This document shows positions 35,051 through 46,789 of a stretch of 64,000 nucleotides of DNA, one piece after another. Below the pieces are notes generated by a model. That model was not told where the DNA came from. It did no database searches and saw only the letters and a list, made by a program, of their open reading frames with translations. The position numbers were made by a program, and so were the translations under genes. Every line of letters starts with the position of its first letter. Position 1 is the stretch's first letter. Where the stretch lies: the NCBI GenBank assembly GCA_008729055.1, contig SDUX01000007.1, forward strand, positions 2,466,064-2,530,063, given 5' to 3'. Source of the stretch: Pyropia haitanensis. Its lineage: Eukaryota > Rhodophyta > Bangiophyceae > Bangiales > Bangiaceae.

Positions 35051-35697
35051 GCCGCCGCCGCCGCCCGGTGACCCGTCGCCCGACGCAAACTCAAACAGCT
35101 TCCCGTTGCTATTGTTAAAGATGACCACCGCCACGTCCGCGGCGCAGAGGACGGAGAGCTCCATCGCCTTTTTGAGCAGACCATTCTTCCGCTTGGTAAA
35201 CGTCACCTGCGGCAGGCGGTGTCGACGCGGTGGTGGGGGAGGAGGGGCGGCGGCCAACAGGAACACAACCAGTGCGACAGCGTCACGGAATAGATGCAAA
35301 CAGAGGAAGGAGACCGGAGCAGGGGCGGGGTGTCACAGTCGCAGCTCAAGAGCGTCAGTACCTAGCCGCGAATAAAGACAGGATCGCCACTGGCCGCCCC
35401 CCCAACCCTCACCCACCCCCAAAACACCCACCCGCAGCACCCACCCCCAGCACTCCGCCAAGTACCATGCGCCTCCCACACGGTGGAAACCTCCAAGCAC
35501 CCGCCCACCCCCCAAACCCCACCCCACCCCACCCCACCCTACCCCACCCGATCCCACCCCACCCCCACCCGCCCCACACCCCTCCTGCGTCAGGCACGCC
35601 ACCCTCCAGCCACCCGCCCGCCCGCCCGGCACCGCCCACCTACCTGCCGGTTCCGCTCGTCGGCAATGCGCGCAATCTGGATCTTCTTGCGGCCCAT
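31521..35697 (-). CDS. MEF2-type MADS-box transcription factor
   Basis: DNA-binding transcription factor, expected to act in the nucleus as a dimer on CArG-like sites. Three exons are readable. Exon 1 (35644-35697) encodes the 18 residues [18 protein letters not shown]. Exon 2 (34760-35206) continues [20 protein letters not shown], then [12 protein letters not shown] and KLFEFASGD, a poly-Gly/Ala stretch, and [15 protein letters not shown]. Exon 3 (34472 to 31521) begins [10 protein letters not shown] and runs to the stop. All junctions are in phase 0 with GT-AG ends, giving about 1150 residues. The MADS box has the MEF2-type spacing. Beyond it is a very long disordered tail, rich in Gln (CAG repeats), His, Pro, Ser and Gly, likely an activation domain (inference). 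Residues in the MEF2-specific domain after the MADS box are weakly conserved. Confidence is high for the MADS box and lower for the tail end. Confidence 0.85.
33631..33779 (-). repeat. CAG/CTG tract coding poly-Gln
   Basis: The plus strand reads nearly pure CTG triplets with a few interruptions (TTG, GTA, ATG). On the coding minus strand this is CAG/CAA, giving a poly-Gln stretch of about 30 residues plus shorter ones in the MADS-box tail. Confidence 0.9.
34473..34759 (-). other. Intron 2 of the MADS-box gene
   Basis: The donor GAC|GTACGT is at 34759 and the acceptor GATGCAG ends at 34473, both on the minus strand. It is phase 0 and 287 bp. It joins NIAD to FLNPVREY. Confidence 0.65.
35207..35643 (-). 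other. Intron 1 of the MADS-box gene
   Basis: The donor CGGCAG|GTAGGT is at 35643 and the acceptor CTGCCGCAG ends at 35207 (minus strand). It is phase 0 and 437 bp. It splits the MADS box after residue 18 (Gln), and joining recreates the consensus exactly. The intron holds CACCC-type repeats at 35400-35600. Confidence 0.85.
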
Positions 35698-36207
35698 GCC
35701 GGCGGCCGCGGGCCCGCCGCCGCCGCCGCCGCCGCCACCACCACCACCACCGCCGCGACCGGGTGTGTAGGCCGCCGCCCCTCCGCACCCAGCCTCCCCC
35801 CCACGCCTGCCCACCAGCGCCAATCCCCGGTGGCGCCCCTCCCCACAAGCCGCCACGCAAAAAGCCCCCGCGCCGCGCCACGCCCGGCGCGCGCCGCGTG
35901 CGCGCGGGACCGCTGCGGGCGGCCCCCAACCCTCCGCGGTGGCCACGGCAAGGGCCCACCGCGGCTACAAAGAGGGCGGAGCGCAAGCAGGAGGGCGCCT
36001 CCCCCACCCGCCCGCCCGCCCGACCACCCGCCCACCCGCCCGCCTGCCCGCCCGCCTGCCGACCCGCCCGCCCGCCCGCCAACCCGCCCGCCTGCCGACC
36101 CGCCCGCCTGCCGACCCGCCCGGCCACCCCCCCCCCGGCGCGTACACGAAACGGAAGACCGCGGCGCGACGCCCTCCAGCAGCGGACGCCACGCACCGCC
36201 CGCCCGC

Positions 36208-36255
<48 letters not shown>

Positions 36256-36420
36256 ACCACGCCCCCCCCTGCGCCACGCACCTCTACGCGGCGGCGGCCA
36301 CCTCAGCGGGGCGGCTGGCCCGCGCGCGTGACGCGGCGGTCACGCCAGGTGGGGTGGGGGGGGAGGCTGGCGGCGGTTGCGGCACGGGGTGGGGGCGGCG
36401 GGTGGGCGGGCGGCGCGGCA

Positions 36421-36452
<32 letters not shown>

Positions 36453-37139
36453 ACGCGGCGCAGACAGCAGCAGCGAGCAGCAGACGACCAGCGTACCCGC
36501 GGCCGCGTGCACCGCCTGCCTCCACCTCTGGCGCTCCGCCCCCAAGCACGCGCCGCCCCCAAGAGAAACAGTAAGAAAACGCACGGCGCCGCTCCCCCCC
36601 CTCTCAACCCGCCACCGCGGGGGCGCACACCCCCCTCCCGTACGGCGGCGGCGGATAGCCGCTGGGGGAGCGCGCGTGCGTTGCGGGAGGGGGCGGGGGC
36701 GCGGCGGGCGGGCCGCGCCGCGGCGCTGCGAAACCCGGGGGGGGGGGGGGGGGGCGGCGCGAAACGCGCACGCGCACGCGCAGGGGCCCCCCCCGCAGGC
36801 GGCGTGCAGCCCCTCCCCCCCCCCCCCCCCCGCCGGCCCCCCGCCTCTGCCGCCCAGACCGCGGCGGCGGCCGCCGCGGTGGCGGCGACGGGCGGTGCGC
36901 CGGCCGCGGAGCCAACCGCGTCGTAGTGTGACCACGCTTGCGAGGGTGAGCGGGGGGGCGGGGATGGGGGGCCAGGGGGGCGCAGCACACCCCCGGGGGT
37001 CGGCACCCGAGGGGCCAAGCGGGTGGGGCAGAGCGGGACGGGTGGGGTGGTGGCGCAGGCAATCCGCCTGCCGCCCCCCCACGAATGGGCGCGTGCGCAC
37101 GGGGGATGCCCGCCGCGCCGCCGTGGCGGTGCCGCTGCA

Positions 37140-37189
<50 letters not shown>

Positions 37190-37254
37190 GTCACGTCTGG
37201 CAGCCGCCGTGGGGCGACGGCGATGGCGGCGGGTCACGGCGGGTCTCGGCGGGT

Positions 37255-37307
<53 letters not shown>

Positions 37308-37350
37308 CACCGTGCCGGCGGCGGTGGCGGCGGCACCCGCGCGGGCAGCG

Positions 37351-37382
<32 letters not shown>

Positions 37383-38160
37383 ACTCGCGGCGGCGCGCGA
37401 GCCGGCGGCGGCCACGGCCGTGCGTCGGCGGGCAGGTCCGACTCGCCGACCAGGCGGCGGCGCGCGGCGGCACTGGTGGCCGGCTCGGCCCACCGGCGGC
37501 GCGCCGCGGGGGGTCACGGTGTCGGCGAGGGGGGGGCGCGGCGGACGTTTGAAGGAGGGGGGGTCCGGTCCGGTATTGGCGGTGACGGGCGGTGACGGTG
37601 AGGGGAGGGGGCGGGCGAGAGGGGGGGGTATGGGTGGAAGCGCCACGACGCCGTCAGCCACGCGGCGGGGAACGTTGCTGGCTGGGGGCGGGAAGGGGGG
37701 GGGGGGGCCCTCGCGCGTACCGGCAAGTGGGTGGTGCCTCCTGCCGCCCCCCCGCCTTCCCTCACACACCACCGGTCGGACCGGGAGCCGCGGGCAGCGA
37801 GGGTGCCAACGTGGGGGGGTGGTCAAAATTAGATTGTGAGGGTCTCGGGACACCCCCCGCGCTCGCCCCGCACTGCCGGCGCACCACGCCGGCGGCTGCG
37901 CCACGAGTGGCCAACAGCCCTATGCCACGCGGGGTCAGGCCAAGGGGCCGACGCCACCCACGCGGCCAGCGGCGGCGGCGGCCGACGCGCGTGGCGGAAG
38001 TGCCGGCCTCCCTGTCACACGCGGCGGTGAGCCAGCTGTGTGAGGTGCTTGTGAGGTGTGGACGCTGCTGTCGCACGCGAGGACGCTCCCGCGAAGCTGC
38101 GAAGTGGATGGTCGGCTGTGCCCGCGCGCGCCGCCTACCCAACGAAGAGGATGACGGACA
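35698..38160. other. Low-complexity region upstream of the MADS-box gene
   Basis: No supported gene. Contains CCCGCCCG/CCTG minisatellite DNA (36003-36125), (CCG)n at about 36207-36255 and 37140-37190, and (CGG)n at about 37257-37305. The proximal part probably holds the MADS-box promoter (inference from position). Confidence 0.4.
36003..36125. repeat. CCCGCCCG-type minisatellite
   Basis: Imperfect 4- and 8-bp units of CCCG with CCTG and GACC variants run for about 120 bp. On the plus strand they translate to Pro/Ala/Arg strings that create spurious long frames. Confidence 0.75.
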
Positions 38161-41100
38161 ATTCACACAGCTGCATACTGTTTACGATTTTTAAAATATT
38201 GGACGTGAGCACATGCAAAGTTTCAACACACTCCGCATGCATTAGCATTGCGTAGATACTTGTCTCCCGCTACCCTACCTCGCTAAGTCGCCCGCTTCCA
38301 GACAACCGAAGGATGAGGACGGCGGCGCGTGACGTCCACGCTGGACCGTCACTTCACCCGACGTAGGCTTGCAAGGCTAGGAGCCACGGCGCACCTCAAG
38401 CAGCCCACTCTGACGCCGCGGGTCACCAGCATTATGACCACGTCACCAGTTCTGCCCGTCTCCGTCTCCATTGAGGTTGCGAAGGACGGCTGGGAATTGG
38501 ACAGCTTCGCACGCCACACAAGCATGGCTGTGTAGGAGGCCACCCGGTTTTCATAGGTGTCATCCAGCGCCGCCATCAGAGAGCAAAGACAACCGTTATG
38601 GAGTGAACGCTCAGCCTTGATAACGCCCTTCAATCACCAGGATGCGCCTGCGCGGGTGATCCATGGGCGGTTGGGTCTTCGCTGGTCGACCGCGCTTCTA
38701 GTGTAGCAGTCGCGCAATCCCCCTCACGACTATGTCTGATCAACCACCACAAGTCAGATGTTTACTGGGTTATGCGTATGAACTACTTGAGGAATGTCCT
38801 GATTCTTTGTCCACTTTTTTCAAGGTGTTTCATTGTGTATGAGCTACGTTTTCCCATCCTATCCGTGCTCGTCGTTGCTGGGCACTGTACCCTCCGACGT
38901 GCGTGCTCCGACGGCGGGGCTCCAACGCGCGCGTCGCGGACCCACCCAGCTGAGGGCAGCTGTGGCCGCTGGGCCTGTCATCTTCGCTGCTGACCGGATC
39001 GTGGGGCGCCACGTGCATTCGCACGACCGACGGCGATGGAGGTTGGGTGTCGTGGTGGTGTGAGCGGCAGCCGCCTGCCCGGGCGAAAAATAGATTTGCG
39101 TTGCGCGTGCGGGAGGAAGCCACCCACGTCGTGGCGCGCGCGCGGGCGACCCGTCGGGTGGGGGGGTTGTGTAGGAACTGAAAAGGGCGCTTTTCTCCAC
39201 CCCAAATTTGTCCCAGGTGCAAGGCGTTGTCTTGTCCACGAATCGCGAGCCGCATCAGATGCGGCCATATCGGGGCGCCACCGTTCTGGAATCTCGGACC
39301 GCGTTGGCGCAGAGGACCTTCCCAACGACGACCCCGTCACCGTGGCCTGCCCAGTTGGGGCCACCCCGGCCAGTCACGTCGTTGGCACCGGGGCGGTTTG
39401 CGTTTCCAGAGCTGGTGCAAGCAATGATCCATCTGCACACTGTCAGCCGGTGTCCGCGCGACGAGAGGCCCGTGATCGGCCTCCACGCAGGAGAGGGCTG
39501 ACGCGGGGGTCTACCAGACTGGCCGGATCTGCCTCCGGTGGAGGAGATGATGAGCGGGACACTGTGCCGTGTCAGTACAGTTTGTGGTCCACGCATCGTG
39601 TGATCCCACGACGTGACCCATAAATGGACCACCCATCTCATGCCGTGATTCCCTTCATTTATTTGTTGTCTACGTACTCTCCAGAGGGGAGTCGTCGCAG
39701 TGGGAGTCTTTCCGCGTTGCGGTTGGCGCGGTCGGCCACCGCGAGCGGGTGTGCACGGCTGCGCACCAAGGTGTAGGCAGCGATGGCTGCCACGCGGGCG
39801 GAATTGCTCGTCAACTGCTTCTGGTGTTGAGCATGGGCACCCCATCGCCGCGGGTGAGGGCTCCGGGCTGTTGACGCGAGGGGGGCTCGGCGAGACTGAC
39901 CTGGGGAGGATGTCCTCGCTGCCGTTGTGACCCGTGCCGGCGGACGACTGCCGGTGGGGGCGGCTGGGCACAGGCGGCGGCGGCTGCAGCCGCTGGGCGC
40001 GCCCGGGCGGCCATGGCGGCGTCCGACGGGGCGGTGACGGTGCCGACGGCGACGAACCTGTCTGCGCCGTACAGCCTCCTCGGCCCGACGCGGCGGCAGC
40101 TTCCGCGGTAGACGTCTTGGGACCGCTACAGGGGTCACACGTTGGATTTGTGGCGGGGTAGCGCCGCTTCGAGCGGGCGCCCGCTGTGGTGCCAACCCCT
40201 GCTGTCCTCCGCGATACGGTCGAGTGCGTCTTGCGCCTGGCGTGACGTCGTCGATGGCGGCCGGCGCCGCGTACCGGTCGCGGCTCCTTTCCCTCGTGTG
40301 GTTGCGGTCCGGTGTCCCCCCCTTCCCCGCCTGCGGCTGGGGGTGCTGCCACTGCGACCGCCGGCGCGGCCCACTATTTGCTTCCTCCCTGTCCCCCCCT
40401 CCCCCCCCCCCCTTGCCCCCGCTTGCTGCCTTGGACTATCACCGACAGCGCGGGGCTGGTGCGGGTGGAGGTGGGCGTGGCGGCGGGGACCGGAGCGGTG
40501 TTGCGGCGCCATCGCTCCCTACCGACGGCTCACGGTCCAGCGGGTGGCGAGGGGGTCGTCAGTCACGTGGACGGCGCGGGCGGCCTTGACCACGCCGCCT
40601 CCGCCTACGCACTGGCGTTTGTGGGATAGGGGTGCTGGCCCGGGCGGTCCTCCTAAGGGGTCCTCCCTCTGCATGGGCGGCCTCGGCGGCGCCGTGCGCT
40701 ACACCAGAGGTGGACGCGGCGGCGGTGTTTGCCGCTGTCGCCACAGTGGCCGAGGCGGTACACCGCCATCTACGTTTCGCGAGCTGCTCCGGAGGGGTTG
40801 ATGAGTGTGCCGTGGGGGGAGAGTTGGTGGCGGTGGGTGAGCGCGGGGAGGATATCAGGATAGACACGTACTGCTGTGTTGAACCCTTCTTCCGTCACCC
40901 CCTGCAGTCACTGACCAGACGCGCTACTTGTTGTGTCGACGGGCTGCCCCACCGCTGCCGCTGCCGCTGCCGCCGTGCGCGGGCATTGCCGCGTATCAAC
41001 CCATTGCTTCCCCGTCCCGCGGTCGGGGTCGATGCACGGGTTGCAGCCGCCACGGCAACCGGGGCGTGCGCGGCCCCCCCGCGGGCGGGCGTGGCTGGCG

Positions 41101-41743
41101 ACCCAGGCTGACAGCGCACCATGAGCGGCAGGCAGCCACCCTGGTGGGACGCTGGGAAGGCACACGCTACGACGCCCGCGTGGGTCCCACCACCGTCCAG
41201 CGCCCATCCTCCCACCCCTGCTTGCACCCCAAAACGCGTGAGAGGGAACAGAAGGGGTAACCTGTAGTCTGACCACTGGGAGGCCCTCGACCAGGCCAGG
41301 GCCGTCATCGTGCGTATCGCGGGCACAGCTGTCCCGCAGGGTGCTCGCGGGGCGGCCGAGCCCTTGTTGCACACACTGTGCTGCGTGCGTACAGGACGGT
41401 TCCGGTACATGGAGTACCTGTACACGTAGTTGCCATCCGTCGAGCCCACCAATTGCGGACGCACCGTCCGCTCCACAGATCCAAGTGGGTCTGGGCGTCC
41501 CCCCCCCCGCCGGCTCCCGCGTGACGTGGCCGCGCGGCGCCACGCACCGCGGCGGGCGCGCGGCGGCGCCGCCGCCGCGCCGCGCCCGCCCGACACGCAC
41601 GCCGGCCCGCCGGCCGGCGGCGCGCCGCCGCGGCGGCGGCGGCGCGTCGGCGGCGGCCGGCCACGCCCGCGGCGGCGGCGGTGCGTCAGCAAGCGGCCGC
41701 CCGCCGTCGCGGGCCGCCCGCGGTGGCGGCAGCGGCAGCGGCA

Positions 41744-41774
<31 letters not shown>

Positions 41775-42202
41775 AGCGGGGGTGCACGCCGCGGGGCGGT
41801 GGAATTTTTCGCCGCCCGCGGGCGGGTGGGGGCCGCGTCTCCCCGCTGCCGCCCGCCGTGCGGCGCGGCCACGCCCGTGGTGGCGGCACCCCCCCGCCCC
41901 CCTGTCCGTCTTGTACGCGTCCACGGTGCGGCGGGCGGGGGCGGTCCGCCGCCGCCGACGCGCCGCCGCCGCTGCCGACGGCAGCGGCGGGCTGACATTT
42001 TTTTTTTTTTTTTCCGCCGCCGCCCGCCGCCGCCCTGCGCGTCGCCGCCGGCGCCGCCCGTGGCGCCTCCCCCGCCTTGGCCGCCCGCCCGCTTGGGCCG
42101 GTCCACCCGTCCCCCCCCCCCCCGCCGGCGGTGCCCGCTCTGCCACCGCCGCGTGTGTGCGGGTGACACCGTGGCCGCCGCCGCTGGGGTGCGGCTGCCA
42201 CT

Positions 42203-42267
<65 letters not shown>

Positions 42268-42999
42268 CTGCCACTGGTGGCCGCCGCCGCCGGGGCTGGA
42301 GTCGGCGCCGCCGCGGGAGCACCGCGGCGGGCGACGCCGCGCGCCGCGCGTGGACGCCGGCCGCCCGCGGTGGCTCGCCCGCCCGCCCTCTGCTTCTACC
42401 CGCTCGCCGACGGCGGCGCGCACTCCCCCCCCCCCCCTCCCCCCCCCCCCCTGGCGGTGCGTCTTGGAGGGGTGGCCAGCCGGCGGGGGGGGGGGGGGGA
42501 AGCCGCCGCCCGCCCGCCCGCCCGCCCGCCCGCCCACCCGCCCGCCCGCCCGCGCACGTGGCACGCACCGGCCGCCGCGCCGCGCCGTCGCCGGGTGCGG
42601 GGCGGCTGCCGGCGGCGGCGGCCCCCCCCCCCCCCGCGCGCCCCCCCCGCGCCGTGGCACCAGCCGGTGGAGGCGCCGCCGCGCCCCGCGCCGCGCACCG
42701 TGGCGCCGTCTGGTGCGCCGGTGGCGGCGGCGGCGTGCGGGCCTGTCAGTGGCGGCGGCGGCGGCGGCGGCGGAGGTGGCGGCGGGGGTGGCCGCGGGCG
42801 GCGGGCGGGTGGCGGCGGCTGCCGCCAGCCGCCGCCGCTGCCGCTGCCGCCGCCGCCGCCGCCGCGGCGGGCGCTGCGGCCGCGCGCGGCCGCGGCGGCG
42901 GCGGCGGGCGGCCGCCGCCGCCGGTCGCGGCTGGTCGGCGACGGCGGGGCGTGTCGGCGACGCGGCGCGTCGGGGGGGGGGGGGGAGGCGGCCGCGGCC

Positions 43000-43068
<69 letters not shown>

Positions 43069-43343
43069 GCGAGCAGCGGCCGTGGGCGGCGGCGAGTGCG
43101 GGAGGGGGTGCGCGCGTGGGATAAGAGGGCGGCCGCCGCGGCGGCGGTGCGGCGGGTCCCGCCCGGCGCCGCCTGCCCACCGCCGCCGTCGACCGTTTTC
43201 CTTGCCGTCTGCAGCGCGCGCGCGAGCACGCCCACCCCCCCCCCCCCCCCCCCCCCCCTCCGCTGCGGTCGCTCCGCCCGCACGCCGCCCCCCCCCCCTC
43301 CGCCACCCCGTCTTGTCGACGCCGCCGCCCGCCGGCCGCCGCG
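38161..43343. other. Gene-poor stretch
   Basis: 38161-39700 has moderate GC and frequent stops. I see no gene, RNA or repeat there. 39700-41450 is mixed. 41450-43343 is again GC-rich low complexity with a T14 run at about 41999-42013, CCCG repeats (42505-42555), (CGG)n at about 43000-43075 and a poly-C run near 43233-43258, just upstream of the malectin-germin gene. The minus strand at 41200-41480 has a balanced frame (TDGNYVYRYSMYRNRP) that I could not assign. Confidence 0.35.
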
Positions 43344-44678
43344 ATGGTGGGCGCCCGCTCCACCGCCGCCGCGGCGGTGGTGCTCGCCCTGCTGGTGGCG
43401 TCCGCGACGGCGCAGGCGCCGGCGGGCTCCGTCTGGGACAGCGTCTTGGCGATCAACGCGGGCGGCGCCGCGGTCGGGGCGGTCAACTCGAGCGACGGCG
43501 TGGACTATATGGCCGACATGTACTTCTCGTCGGGGTCGGCGACGTGGAGCCAGGACGCGCCCATCCCGCCGCAGCACCAGTCGCTGCGCTACTCGAGCAG
43601 CGGGCCCCTCTACTACACCATCCCGGTGCCGACGCCCGGCTACTACCGGGTCAACCTGACGTTCAACGAGCTCTACCACCAGGGGCCCAACCGGCGGCCA
43701 ATGTACGTTGGCGTTGGCGCCGACCACACGATGATGGCGCCGTACAACGACTCGGGGCTCGTCGTGGATAGCTCGTCGGTGCTGGACATTTGGTCGCTCG
43801 CGGGTGGCAGCCAGGAGGTGTCCGTCTCCATCATCTTCCCGTCGCCGTCGACGGGGGTGTCCGAGTTGTGGGCGACGCAGTCGGTGACGGCGGCGGTGTT
43901 CCGGGCGGTCAACTCCGCGTCGACGGCGCTGCCGATGCTCGGCACCGTGCAGCTGCTCCAGGCCGTGCCGGGGCCCAACTCCCCGCCAATGGCCACGCCC
44001 ACACCCGCGATGACGATGGCGCCCATGGCGACGCCGACGCCGACGATGGCGCCGATGGCGACGCCCGCGCCGACGCCCATGGCGACGCCCATGGCGGGCG
44101 CCACCCAGTTCATGACGCTCCAGCAGCAGCGCAACATGTTTGACGCGACCGCCTTTGCGATGCCCCTCGCGTCGGTGGCGGCCAACCCCGCCGCGTCGCC
44201 CGCGATGCCCGGCTCCGTCATCCGCCCCGCGACGGCCACCGACTACCCCGTGCTCGGCATGCGCGACGTGAACGTTGCGTTTACGCACGTGGACCTCGCG
44301 GCGGCCACCCACCAGGTGCCGCACACCCACCCGCGGGCGGCGGAGGTGCTCCTCGTCACCGCCGGCACCGTCGGCGTGTGGTTTGTCGAGGAGAACGGGT
44401 CGCCCGCGCCGCGGCTGCTCCGCAACACGGTCGCGGCCAACGGCGTGGCGCTCTTCCCGCGGGGGCTCATCCACGGCGCCGCGTGCATGGCGGGCGCCCC
44501 GTGCGCGTACGTGTCGATGCATACGCACGCCGACCCGGGGGTCGTGTCGGTGGGGCCCAGCTTCTGCAACGCCCCGCTCGCGGACGTTGCGGCGGCGCTG
44601 GGCGTGCCGGAGAACACCGCCGCGACCGTGTGTGGGGGCGTGGTGTCCCCGCTGGCGCCCGCCCAGGCCATGTCTTAG
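43344..44678 (+). CDS. Secreted malectin-germin (cupin) fusion protein
   Basis: A complete, uninterrupted frame of 444 residues. Residues 1-24 (MVGARSTAAAAVVLALLVAS, ending ATAQ) form a signal peptide. Residues about 30-205 resemble a malectin carbohydrate-binding domain: VLAINAGGAAVGAVNSSDGV, YMADMYFSSGSAT, and YYRVNLTFNELYHQGPNRR. A linker at about 214-252 is built from Met-Ala-Thr-Pro repeats. Residues about 275-440 are a germin-like cupin. Motif 1 is PHTHPRAAEVLLVTAGTVGV (H-x-H-x4-E). Motif 2 is ALFPRGLIHGA. All four usual metal ligands (three His, one Glu) are present. Germins bind Mn and may have oxalate oxidase or superoxide dismutase activity, or be non-enzymatic wall proteins. Expected location: cell wall or extracellular matrix. 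Sequence complexity is much higher than in the flanking DNA. Confidence 0.85.
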   Translation: MVGARSTAAAAVVLALLVASATAQAPAGSVWDSVLAINAGGAAVGAVNSSDGVDYMADMYFSSGSATWSQDAPIPPQHQSLRYSSSGPLYYTIPVPTPGYYRVNLTFNELYHQGPNRRPMYVGVGADHTMMAPYNDSGLVVDSSSVLDIWSLAGGSQEVSVSIIFPSPSTGVSELWATQSVTAAVFRAVNSASTALPMLGTVQLLQAVPGPNSPPMATPTPAMTMAPMATPTPTMAPMATPAPTPMATPMAGATQFMTLQQQRNMFDATAFAMPLASVAANPAASPAMPGSVIRPATATDYPVLGMRDVNVAFTHVDLAAATHQVPHTHPRAAEVLLVTAGTVGVWFVEENGSPAPRLLRNTVAANGVALFPRGLIHGAACMAGAPCAYVSMHTHADPGVVSVGPSFCNAPLADVAAALGVPENTAATVCGGVVSPLAPAQAMS

Positions 44679-44799
44679 GTGTCACCTCCCTGTCATGCGG
44701 GTACCCAGCCGCCGCCGTACTACCTCGTCGGTTGCTGGTGCCTGCCCTTGGGGTGGCCGGTGCGGCTCACCGCACGCTCCCCCTCTGCTTCTCATACCT

Positions 44800-44805
44800 A
44801 ATAAA
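44800..44805 (+). terminator. Candidate polyadenylation signal AATAAA
   Basis: A perfect AATAAA lies about 120 bases after the malectin-germin stop codon, in an AT-richer patch. It is the only clear match seen downstream of a gene here. Function is inferred from motif and position. Confidence 0.5.
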
Positions 44806-45323
44806 CTTGATGTCTGCTGGAATAGTCTGGGCCCACTTGCGACCAAGGTGAGCCCGGTCGGCGAGCAGGAACGACGCTCAAAAGTGCTGACCTTTGGGAG
44901 ATATCCACCTCTATGGGTGCCACCAGCATGCAGTATCATTCGTCGTCCATGTCCTCTCTTGCATGTATCCCCGGCATGCAGTTGTTGTTCTGGGGACTCT
45001 GACCTCTACAGGCACGGACAGGCCTGAACGTGTTAGGGCGAAGCTGCACGTCCGTGCCGCAGACGAGCCAAAACAGCCTCGTCTGCGTCTTGGTGCACAG
45101 ACAAGATGGCGTCACTGTGGCTATACCAGTGCCGGGAAAGCTGAGAAGGGATGTGTGCAGCTTGGGGGAGAGAGCTGTGCAATAGCACTATTGGATGCTT
45201 CAGACCTATCGATGGATACGAAACATGCACAGAAGAAGGGTCTCAATGCTTCTCTCGAGGGAGAGCTACAGTTGGAACAGCTCGTGCTTGCTCGAGGGGC
45301 CCAGCTACATGTGAACCCACTCT
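44806..45323. other. Convergent 3' spacer
   Basis: Moderate-GC sequence between the end of the malectin-germin gene and the end of the minus-strand NTF2-like gene. No gene or repeat recognised. Confidence 0.45.
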
Positions 45324-46758
45324 TTATTCCTCCCACATCTCTGGCACAACATGCGCCCCACTTGGCACCACCTCCACCGCCACCTCGGCCGTCCGCGACG
45401 CCCCCGGCACGGTCGCAAACGTGCCAATCGCGGGCGCCCCCCGGCTGTTCCACCCCACCTTTCCATGGAACTGGGTGACCCGCACCGCCGCGCCCGGCGC
45501 CAGCGCCCAGCCGTCGCGCCCGAGGGCGGTGACAAGGCCCGCGGCGGCGGCCGCCGCGGCCCGCCACGCGCCGTCGCCGCCGCTCTGGCGCGGCGGCGAG
45601 TAGCGCGTCACCCCCAAGAGGGTGGTCGGCGCGTGCACGTACGCCACCCGCGACGAGGGGGGGGGGGGAAGGGCGTCCGCGCCGTCGCAGACGGCGCGGG
45701 GATGGACCACCGCACGACGCGGCGGCCATCCCAGGCAGCGGCGGCCGCGTCGTCCGCGTCGACGTTGGCAGCGACGCCGTTGGCGGCGGGGCCGGCCGCT
45801 GCGGCCTCCGCCTCCTCGGCGGCGGCGGCGGCAAGCACAGCGCGGTCCGCGTCGGTCGCGTCTTCCAGGACGAGCGTCATGCCGCTGACACTTTCGTACT
45901 GCTCACGCCGCCTGACCTCCCCCGTGAACAAGACGGCGGGCGCCAGCGGCACCTCATAGAGGCCGTGGATGGCGTCCCCTGGGGTGAGGGCGGTCGTCGC
46001 CACCAACTCGAGCCGCCCCGGCTGCACCTCCACCGTGTAGGTGACGGGCTCGGCCGGCGCGCCGTCGCCGCCGCCGTCCGCGCCGCCGGCAACGACGGTG
46101 CCCGTCAGGGCCGCCGCAAACGCATCGGCAATCACGTCGGGCGGTGATGCAGGGGGCGGCCGCCGGGGCTTTGGGCCCGGCAGCAGGCCCTTGAGGCCGC
46201 CCAGCGCGGACAGCCCCCCCCCGCCCGTGCCCTTGCCGCCGCCCACCGGCCGGCGGGTGGCGGTAAACGCTTCCGCGTGGGGGCTAGCAAACAGCCAGTA
46301 GAGGTCCGCGGCGGTGGGCACCAGCTGGCGCAATACCCGCAGCCCGCCGCCGCCATTCCACGCGTCGGTCCAGCCGACGAGACGGCCGGCGGGGGTCCAC
46401 TCGAGGCGGGAGCCGCCCGACAGCAGCACCCGCGGGCGCGTCGGCACCCCCCACACGCCGCTGACCGTCCACTCCACGCCGGCGGGCTGGGGGTCGGCCG
46501 CGACCGACGCGGGCGGGAAGTAGATGGCGGGGTTGTCCAGGAACGCGACGGTCGTGGCCAGCTGGTCCAGCACCGCCGCCTTGCCAGACAGGTTGAACAG
46601 GGGAGACGTCCACACGACCGCGTCATCGAGCAGGGCAGTCAGCGCCGCGGGGCTGCCAGCTACATACGCAGCCAGAGCGTCACGAAAGGCAGCGTTGGTG
46701 CCGGGCGCCGCTGCCGGGGGTGGCGGTGACGGCGTCGTTGCCGCCGCCGCCGCCGCCG

Positions 46759-46789
<31 letters not shown>

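Noticed and set aside
40895..42568. 557-codon minus-strand frame
   Set aside because: Mostly Arg/Gly/Pro low complexity. Only a short balanced patch near 41200-41480 is of interest, and it could not be tied to a family or splice sites.
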